Shown one piece after another: positions 1 through 5,323 of a stretch of 6,674 bases of DNA. Source of the stretch: Candidatus Aminicenantota bacterium. GTDB lineage: Bacteria; Acidobacteriota; Aminicenantia; Aminicenantales; Aminicenantaceae. A program made the position numbers and the translations under genes. Location of the stretch: assembly GCA_030617525.1 (NCBI GenBank), contig JAUWVG010000129.1:1-6674 (forward strand), given 5' to 3'. The stretch's first letter is position 1, and the number at the start of each line of letters is the position of its first letter. The notes beneath the pieces were generated by a model that worked only from the letters and a program-made list of their open reading frames with translations, did not search any database and had not been told where the DNA came from.

Positions 1-1965
1 TACAGCTTTAATGCCCGGAACAAACTCCTCTACGGAACCTATGAAGTGGATAACTACAACATGATGTATATGAGCTATCTCCCCCATCTGGCCACGCTGT
101 GGACTTTCAAGGTATTTGGAATCGGATACGCTCAAATGAATCTGGTCCCCATCTTTTTCAGCTGCCTCATTCTGATCGTATTTTTCCTGCTCCTCAAAGA
201 GAGGTTTAACGAAATATTGGCATTGTTAGGTACGGCATTGCTGGGAATGAACTATCTTTTTCTGATGTTCAGCCGCGTGTCCAACCGAATTATGCCCGCC
301 CTCTTCTTTTTTGTTCTTGGAATTTATCTCCTGCAGAAAGGCAAAAAAAGGCCCGTCTGGTTAATTGCTGCCGGTACTTCGTTTGCCATTGCCATTCTTT
401 CGAAATCTGTGCTTTTTTATGCCCTCTTCGCCGTACTTGCCGGATATTTGATCTATCTTGTCTTTAATATAAAAATCAAACAGCTTGTACAACATATCGC
501 ATTTCTTTTTATTGGCGCCCTAATCCCTTTTATCCCCTTCTTTATTTTCCTCTACCTTCCATATCGTGAATTCACCCAGGCATTCAGCAATATCAATGTC
601 CCATATCTCATTCCGCCTACAGAACTCTCTAGGCTTTTACGATACTTCTGGACAAGGCCGGCCCTTCTTCTCCAGTTTATGCCTCTCCTATCCATCATCG
701 CCGCGTTGTGCTCCCTGATGCTCTTGAAAAAATCGGTCACCACTCCCAAAAAAATGCATATGGAAGATTGGATGTTTTTTGGATGGTTCATTCTGGGAAC
801 TTTATACTATTCTATCATCCAGCAGCGGGTGACCAGACACTTCATCCCCCACATCGTCCCGATTGTCTTTCTGGCTGTCGCTTTGGTTCATTTCCTATCC
901 TCGACCAAAAAAAAGGAAACAACCAAAAAACCCGGTCTTTTATTCGGCATCTGTCTTTTCCTATGGATGATCTATCCCATCAGTCTTCTTTTAAAACTCA
1001 TATATGAAAAATTCCCTTCAATTTTCGCCGGGCAGACGGCTCTGTATACTGCTCTATTCCTGCTCTCCATGATATTCACCTTGTCAATCCTGGTTTTATC
1101 GAGAACTTTAAACCCTCCAAAGCGCATCCCCTCGCCCTCCAAATTGAAGATCTTTCTGCTTGTTGTTTTATTGGGCGGAGTATTGTTTCAAGGAACACAA
1201 TACATATCCTGGGCCGCAACTCCCCGCTTCCAATTCTCTGAAATCTCTCAAGATTATGCTTTGGCTTTTCAGGATGCCGTGTTTGCCGGCCTATGGGCCC
1301 CGATCATCTCTCTTGAAAACAACCACAGGGCTCATGAATATTTCCCCGGTTTGATCAATGACGATAAGAATTTTTTCGATAAATTCGGAATCACACACGT
1401 TTTCACCACCACTTCCCACGGTGAAGACAAAACTTTTCAAAGACAATTTCCCATGGTTATGGCGCAGGCAAAACTGCTGGCCCGGTACCATATCTGGACC
1501 ACAGAAGTCCTTCTCTATGATATCCATGCCGGTAAAGAAGACAGCATAGAAGGCCATCTAGAAGCCGAGATTTACACACAACCGGGGAGCACTCCACGAT
1601 TTGATGCCGAGGCCTCCCAAGATTTTTCTGTTCTTCATAAAGCAAAAACATCGGGTTTTTTGGTTGTGGTCCCCATAGAAGACTTATTACCCGAAGGAAC
1701 ATACGAAGTTTTGTTCAGATTAAAAAGAGAAGGCCAAAAGGGGAAGCCCAATGAGAGAGTCGTCTGTCTCGATGCAGTCTCAGTAAGTAACCGCAGAGTC
1801 TATTCTCGTGAAGATGTGATGTCCGAAAGTTTTCCTGAGGGAGAATATGAAGTTTTCAGGCTGGTTTTTCACCTCTTGCGACCCAGAAAAATCGATCTGA
1901 GAGTGTTTACAGAGGGCCATGACAAGATATGGGCAGACTGGATCGAGATCCAAAAGATTGATTGA
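1..1965 (+). CDS. GT-C membrane glycosyltransferase, ArnT/PMT-like (5' partial)
   Basis: Likely an inner-membrane glycosyltransferase that moves a sugar from a polyprenyl-phosphate carrier to an acceptor on the periplasmic face (role known for the ArnT/PMT, GT39/GT83-like families; the sugar and acceptor here are unknown). The frame is open from base 1. The first codons read YSFNARNKLLYGTYEVDNYN, which matches the conserved 'ARNKLLxG...D.YN' stretch after the first periplasmic loop, so the GTG at 46 is internal and the true start lies upstream. The usual catalytic acidic residues of that loop would lie just outside the window. About 11-12 hydrophobic segments lie between roughly bases 100 and 1215. 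A soluble region of about 250 residues follows (about 1216-1965). Its first part contains 'FDKFGITHVFTTT', and its last about 135 residues are strand-rich, suggesting a jelly-roll or carbohydrate-binding-like domain. It ends with TGA. Family is fairly secure; exact specificity cannot be told. Confidence 0.85.
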   Translation, partial: YSFNARNKLLYGTYEVDNYNMMYMSYLPHLATLWTFKVFGIGYAQMNLVPIFFSCLILIVFFLLLKERFNEILALLGTALLGMNYLFLMFSRVSNRIMPALFFFVLGIYLLQKGKKRPVWLIAAGTSFAIAILSKSVLFYALFAVLAGYLIYLVFNIKIKQLVQHIAFLFIGALIPFIPFFIFLYLPYREFTQAFSNINVPYLIPPTELSRLLRYFWTRPALLLQFMPLLSIIAALCSLMLLKKSVTTPKKMHMEDWMFFGWFILGTLYYSIIQQRVTRHFIPHIVPIVFLAVALVHFLSSTKKKETTKKPGLLFGICLFLWMIYPISLLLKLIYEKFPSIFAGQTALYTALFLLSMIFTLSILVLSRTLNPPKRIPSPSKLKIFLLVVLLGGVLFQGTQYISWAATPRFQFSEISQDYALAFQDAVFAGLWAPIISLENNHRAHEYFPGLINDDKNFFDKFGITHVFTTTSHGEDKTFQRQFPMVMAQAKLLARYHIWTTEVLLYDIHAGKEDSIEGHLEAEIYTQPGSTPRFDAEASQDFSVLHKAKTSGFLVVVPIEDLLPEGTYEVLFRLKREGQKGKPNERVVCLDAVSVSNRRVYSREDVMSESFPEGEYEVFRLVFHLLRPRKIDLRVFTEGHDKIWADWIEIQKID

Positions 1966-1980
1966 TCCTGCACATATAGC

Positions 1981-2003
1981 TCTTAGATATAAGAATTGTT
2001 TTT
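1981..2003 (+). terminator. weak possible terminator after the glycosyltransferase gene
   Basis: A five-base-pair stem, TCTTA (1981-1985) and TAAGA (1990-1994), with a GATA loop is followed four bases later by TTTTT (1999-2003), 15 bases after the stop codon. The stem is short and has only one G-C pair, so it would be a poor intrinsic terminator. It is listed because it is the only hairpin followed by a T run in this gap. Confidence 0.2.
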
Positions 2004-2010
2004 CAGATGG

Positions 2011-2099
2011 TTCCAGTTATTTCAGATTCTAGTAGCACTCACTATATCACATTGTTTCAGAGGGATCATAGAGAATCAAGTGTCTTTTTAAAACTGGAA
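2011..2099. repeat. nested inverted repeat upstream of promoter
   Basis: TTCCAGTT (2011-2018) is the exact reverse complement of AACTGGAA (2092-2099). Inside it, GATTCT (2025-2030) is the exact reverse complement of AGAATC (2072-2077). The outer arms can extend by about three positions with G-C and G-T pairs. The structure ends about 10 bases before the -35 box at 2109. It could fold the 3' untranslated end of the upstream mRNA, be a regulator site, or be chance in AT-rich DNA. Confidence 0.3.
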
Positions 2100-2108
2100 T
2101 CGTATCCA

Positions 2109-2137
2109 TTGACAATTTATCTTCTAAACAGTAACAT
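2109..2137 (+). promoter_or_regulatory. sigma70-like promoter for the propeller-protein gene
   Basis: A perfect -35 hexamer TTGACA (2109-2114) and a -10-like TAACAT (2132-2137, four of six consensus positions, including the key first TA and the last T) are separated by exactly 17 bases. Transcription would start near 2144, leaving a short leader of about 20 bases before the start codon. The leader carries GGAGG at 2155-2159. Position and spacing fit; activity is inferred. Confidence 0.6.
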
Positions 2138-2162
2138 TAGCCATTAAATTAATTGGAGGCCA

Positions 2163-3959
2163 ATGAAAATGAGCCACAAAAGAACGCTGGCAGTGCTGTT
2201 TGCCATTCTTTCCATTTTTTCCTTTAACCTGTTTGCCAAAAAGAATCTTTCTTTCACCTCTTCCGATTCGCATAAGTCATCGATTGCTGTCAACCAAAAT
2301 GGAATCATCCTTGTCGTTTGGACCGAGGGTAATCAAGAGGAGAGCGGAGATCTCTTCTACAATGTCTTCCGCGACCAAGAGTGGTCAGGTCCCATGAACA
2401 CGAATTTAACGCTTATGCAAATCTGGAGCCCACAATTGGCCGTTGATTCCGAGGGGAATTTTCATCTGTCCTACGCGGACGGCTCCTCCAGGTTGAACAG
2501 AGAAATCTGGCACTGTAGGTATGATCCTGATACTGGGTGGGGACAGAAGCGACAAATTTACTTGAAATCTCCCGAAAACTCGGCGTGGAACCGCACATCC
2601 GTAGATGGAAACAAAGTCTATGTCTGTTGGTTCCATGAACATGTCGACCCTTGGGTATCCGATGTGGTCATTCACTCCAAAGTCATCGGAAAGCAGTGGC
2701 CCACAAGTTATGAGCGGATCTCATGGACAGGCAATGACGAAACCATCCATCCAGCCTTCCAAATCAGAAACGGACGCGCCTATGTCACCTACATGGAAGG
2801 AGTCGGAAGTGGTTCCCCATGGCGACTCCGGTACAAAGAGTCGGCCGTAGGCTCCAATTGGGAAGGCGTTCCACATGATACACTCGAAGGAAACGCCTAT
2901 TATCCAGATCTTGAAGTAGACAACCTTGGAGAAGTTCACGTCGCTTTCAGCTCCAGGAAGGGAAATTTCTGGGTTAAGTCTACTGAGGAGGGATACTGGA
3001 AGGCCTCAACTGTCGTTTCCTCAGGTTACGCGCCACTGCAGTTTGGCGATATCCACTACAACAATCAAGTTATTATGGCTGTTTGGATCCAAGAAAATAA
3101 CCTTGGAAGGAAAGTCTTTTATGCAAAAAAATCTCCAGGGGAAGTTTGGGAAACTCCCATAGCTCTGGATAGCATCCAGGCATGGTATCCACAAGCCTGG
3201 ATTGACAACAATGGATATGCCCATATTGTCTATGACGATGTCGGCGGCAAAGGTGGATTACAGGATGTGTTCTATGAAAGAGTCTCTGCGGCCCCTCAGA
3301 AACCATTCCTCGAGCTTGATCCGCAAGAACTCAGTATGACTATCGAAGGTTCTAATCCGGAACCAATGTCCTTCACGATAAAAAACGTAGGAACCGATCC
3401 CCTGACTTATACCCTCAGCACCGACAAAACCTGGTTATCGGCCACACCGACAAGCGGAAGCTTAAGTAGCACAGAAGAAGCTCAGCATTTGGCCGAAATC
3501 AATGCTCTCAACCTGGACACGGGCAACTATACCGGAATTATCGAAGTCACCAGCCCAGAAGCGTTTAACAGTCCCCGTCAAGTGACCGTAAACTTGGAAG
3601 TTCTGGCACCTCCCATTTATGCTCCTTTGAGTTTCGCAGGGACAACCAGCACCAACAAGACATTGTTTTTCTGGGAATATATCCATCGCCTCACATGGCA
3701 GGCCAATACCAACAATAGAAATATTGAAACGTACAAAATCTATGAAATCGACGGCGTGAACAGGATATTCCTTACTGAACTGGCTGCATCGAACTTGGAA
3801 TACAGCCGGCGTCACATCAACAAAAATAAAGCCTACTCCTATGAACTCGTAGCGGTGGACAACATGAACCGTGTTGGTGAGGCAGCAACTCTCTCGATGT
3901 CAGCTCCGACAACCAGTGTCAATGATGTGACATCGGTGGTAAGAATCATTAAAAAATAG
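2163..3959 (+). CDS. secreted seven-repeat beta-propeller protein with BACON-like and FN3-like domains
   Basis: An exported protein of 598 residues with no recognised enzymatic function. Residues 1-25 form a signal peptide (basic start, hydrophobic core, probable cleavage after LFA at 25). Residues about 39-377 contain seven repeats of about 50 residues. Each has a turn of the type 'VDxxGxxHxxY', ending at W53, Y104, W156, Y210, F262, W308 and Y357, as expected for a seven-bladed propeller of sialidase-like shape. No classical Asp-box (SxDxGxTW) is visible, so sialidase activity is not supported. Residues about 380-483 look like a BACON-type Ig domain ('TWLSATPTSGSLSS', 'GNYTGIIEVTS'). Residues about 485-580 look like FN3 ('LTWQANTNNRNIETYKIY', 'YSYELVAVD'). 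No C-terminal sorting signal is evident. GGAGG at 2155-2159 lies 3 bases before the ATG at 2163 and 9 before the in-frame ATG at 2169, so the protein may really begin at Met3. It likely binds carbohydrate or protein outside the inner membrane (inference). Confidence 0.85.
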   Translation: MKMSHKRTLAVLFAILSIFSFNLFAKKNLSFTSSDSHKSSIAVNQNGIILVVWTEGNQEESGDLFYNVFRDQEWSGPMNTNLTLMQIWSPQLAVDSEGNFHLSYADGSSRLNREIWHCRYDPDTGWGQKRQIYLKSPENSAWNRTSVDGNKVYVCWFHEHVDPWVSDVVIHSKVIGKQWPTSYERISWTGNDETIHPAFQIRNGRAYVTYMEGVGSGSPWRLRYKESAVGSNWEGVPHDTLEGNAYYPDLEVDNLGEVHVAFSSRKGNFWVKSTEEGYWKASTVVSSGYAPLQFGDIHYNNQVIMAVWIQENNLGRKVFYAKKSPGEVWETPIALDSIQAWYPQAWIDNNGYAHIVYDDVGGKGGLQDVFYERVSAAPQKPFLELDPQELSMTIEGSNPEPMSFTIKNVGTDPLTYTLSTDKTWLSATPTSGSLSSTEEAQHLAEINALNLDTGNYTGIIEVTSPEAFNSPRQVTVNLEVLAPPIYAPLSFAGTTSTNKTLFFWEYIHRLTWQANTNNRNIETYKIYEIDGVNRIFLTELAASNLEYSRRHINKNKAYSYELVAVDNMNRVGEAATLSMSAPTTSVNDVTSVVRIIKK

Positions 3960-3960
3960 A

Positions 3961-4032
3961 AGCCCCTGATTAAGGCAAACCGTTTTCTCTTTAAAACAAG
4001 CCGAGAGATTATGATTAATTCTAACCTGGGCT
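3961..4032. terminator. dyad-rich gap between convergent genes, possible bidirectional terminator
   Basis: The 71-base gap between two convergent stop codons contains nested inverted segments: AGCCC (3961-3965) with GGGCT (4028-4032), GATTAA (3968-3973) with TTAATT (4015-4020, one G-T pair), GGC (3974-3976) with GCC (4000-4002), and GTTTT (3982-3986) with AAAAC (3993-3997) around a six-base loop. There is no GC-rich stem with a clean T tract, so this is not a textbook terminator. The symmetric layout between two gene ends suggests a shared 3'-end structure. The outer right arm overlaps the stop codon of the minus-strand gene. Confidence 0.3.
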
Positions 4033-5116
4033 AATCACGTTCGAGATTAAACCGGAAGATTAAACCCAGAGCATACTCCATCCCGCCCAGGTTGACATCA
4101 ATTCCGTTTTCCGTCGTTTTGGCCGAATTGTATTTGAGGAGAAATTTGGCGAAAAAACCGGGAGTGATTCTAAAATAAACACCACCCTGAATATGAAACC
4201 CAAGGTCATATCCTCCGACAGACGGAACAATAAATCCTTCAGGAAGCGTTTCTTTATAGGAGTAGTAATCCAGACCCAATCCGAAAAAGGGAGTCAGTTT
4301 TGTGGATTTTATCAAATACCTTAGGGCAAGGGAAAATACCGTCATCTTTAGTCTCGTGTCTTCCTGAAAAACAGTGCTTTTTCCATCAGCTTGGAACTGG
4401 CTCACTCCTGTCCACACATCTAAATATCTGGTGGAAAAGGGAAGGACAAAAGACAACTCGGCATTGTAATACACCCCTCCATTGCCATAGACTTCCTGAA
4501 AAACTTCATCCTGCAGGGCAAGGTAACCGATAGAGACACCCACGCCCACTTTTCTCATTTCACCATCTGCTTTTGCAGGTTTCTTTTCCTTCTCTTCTTC
4601 AACTTCCTGAGGAGGTGTTTTGGGCACGAGAGGAGCAGGGGTGGGCTGCTCGTCAGGCTCTTCCTTAACGACCTCTTTGTCTATGGCCTCGACCTCTTCT
4701 AATGCAATGCTATTTGCAGCTGCTTCTTTCCAGAAAAATATCTTCAGTCCATTCTCGGAATCTTCGATTTTGTATCGGGGAATTTTTTCAGAAAAATCCA
4801 GAACAACTCTCACCACTCCAGGACTGTAGACGGCACTCCGAATACTGGTGATTCCCATTTCATTGACATCCACACTCGGGGAGCTGGAAACTCTCTCAAT
4901 ACCTGGAAGATCAATAACTAAACGATTGGGCTCAAACAGCATAAAACTTTCAAAATCGATATCTCCTTCATATTCAATAGAGATTTCGACTTGGGTTTCT
5001 GTACTTTGAAATCCAATGTTTTCGATAGCTCTGGCTTGGACCTCCTGAGAAAACAGGAGCGGCGTAGATAAGACAATTATTGAAATCAGGAAATATATTC
5101 CATGCTTTCTAATCAT
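4031..5116 (-). CDS. AMIN-domain protein with C-terminal outer-membrane beta-barrel
   Basis: A 361-residue exported protein. An N-terminal signal peptide (hydrophobic core about 7-22, cleavage near 23-28) is followed by an AMIN-like domain at about 30-131. Visible AMIN hallmarks are 'VEISIEYEG', 'LFEPNRLVIDLPG', 'ITSIRSAVYSPGVVRVVLDF' and a final 'GLKIFFW' strand. AMIN domains occur in PilQ secretins and AmiC amidases and bind peptidoglycan or target proteins in the periplasm. Residues about 132-186 are a Glu/Lys/Pro-rich linker. Residues about 187-361 are alternating, aromatic-rich strands ('KVGVGVSIGYLAL', 'TPFFGLGLDYYSY', 'GGVYFRITPGFFAKFLLKY', 'GLIFRFNLERD') of a length that suits an eight-stranded OmpA/OmpW-like barrel. 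AAGGAG (5123-5128) lies six bases before the ATG and fixes the start. It is transcribed alone, convergent with the propeller gene and divergent from the amidohydrolase gene. Likely role: an outer-membrane protein attached to the cell wall through AMIN (inference). Confidence 0.85.
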   Translation of the reverse strand: MIRKHGIYFLISIIVLSTPLLFSQEVQARAIENIGFQSTETQVEISIEYEGDIDFESFMLFEPNRLVIDLPGIERVSSSPSVDVNEMGITSIRSAVYSPGVVRVVLDFSEKIPRYKIEDSENGLKIFFWKEAAANSIALEEVEAIDKEVVKEEPDEQPTPAPLVPKTPPQEVEEEKEKKPAKADGEMRKVGVGVSIGYLALQDEVFQEVYGNGGVYYNAELSFVLPFSTRYLDVWTGVSQFQADGKSTVFQEDTRLKMTVFSLALRYLIKSTKLTPFFGLGLDYYSYKETLPEGFIVPSVGGYDLGFHIQGGVYFRITPGFFAKFLLKYNSAKTTENGIDVNLGGMEYALGLIFRFNLERD

Positions 5117-5122
5117 TTTTTT

Positions 5123-5146
5123 CTCCTTTAGAATTGAATGAATTCT
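5123..5146 (-). promoter_or_regulatory. RBS and adjoining small hairpin of the AMIN-barrel gene
   Basis: On the minus strand a six-base-pair dyad (AGAATT and AATTCT, 5130-5135 and 5141-5146, five-base loop) sits one base upstream of the Shine-Dalgarno AAGGAG (5123-5128). The RBS is convincing. The hairpin is AU-rich and weak, and any regulatory role is speculative. Confidence 0.4.
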
Positions 5147-5187
5147 TCTTTTTGTACGGCTTCTCCAAACAAAAAAATTAGTCTCTT

Positions 5188-5216
5188 CTTATAAAGGAAT
5201 TTGTCCATATTGTCAA
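5188..5216 (-). promoter_or_regulatory. near-consensus sigma70 promoter for the AMIN-barrel gene
   Basis: Read on the minus strand, TTGACA (5216-5211) and TATAAG (5193-5188, five of six consensus positions) are separated by 17 bases. Directly upstream of the -35 box the minus strand shows two A-tracts (seven A at 5223-5217 and six A at 5231-5226), the pattern of an UP element. The expected start is near 5181, giving a leader of about 65 bases. This is the best promoter in the window and predicts strong constitutive expression, as is common for abundant outer-membrane proteins. Confidence 0.75.
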
Positions 5217-5265
5217 TTTTTTTCGTTTTTTATCCATACGATGAACATCCAAAGCATAAGTAAGA

Positions 5266-5294
5266 TTGAATTGATTTGAGCTATGGGATAAGAT
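5266..5294 (+). promoter_or_regulatory. possible promoter for the amidohydrolase gene
   Basis: TTGAAT (5266-5271) and TAAGAT (5289-5294) are spaced by 17 bases. Each differs from consensus (five of six and four of six positions respectively). It would start transcription near 5301, just ahead of the Shine-Dalgarno at 5311. Plausible by position, but such matches are common in AT-rich DNA. Confidence 0.35.
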
Positions 5295-5310
5295 GGATAT
5301 GTGAAAATTT

Positions 5311-5316
5311 AGGAGG
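5311..5316 (+). promoter_or_regulatory. strong Shine-Dalgarno that selects a CTG start
   Basis: A full AGGAGG lies seven bases before the CTG at 5324. No ATG, GTG or TTG occurs in any frame between this site and base 5352, so this ribosome site has no standard start codon to serve. The in-frame CTG is at the ideal distance. Confidence 0.7.
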
Positions 5317-5323
5317 AATCAAG

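Noticed and set aside
46..48. GTG as the start of the glycosyltransferase
   Set aside because: The frame is open to base 1 and the residues before it (ARNKLLYG) belong to a conserved family stretch, and no Shine-Dalgarno precedes it.
552..791. Minus-strand open frame inside the glycosyltransferase
   Set aside because: Low-complexity basic peptide opposite a well-supported membrane protein, with no sign of its own domain.
2277..3293. Calling the propeller a sialidase
   Set aside because: The repeats resemble sialidase-like propellers, but there are no Asp-boxes and no recognisable arginine triad, so only the fold is claimed.
3462..3815. 117-codon minus-strand open frame opposite the BACON/FN3 region
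   Set aside because: The longest antisense frame there, but the plus-strand protein has coherent domains throughout and the antisense product resembles no known family.
5276..5278. TTG as the start of the amidohydrolase
   Set aside because: It is in frame but has no Shine-Dalgarno, would put the AGGAGG inside the coding sequence, and adds residues that do not look like a signal peptide.
5261..5299. Short direct repeat TAAGAT at 5261 and 5289 as an operator
   Set aside because: Only six bases match exactly and the region is AT-rich; chance is the simpler explanation.
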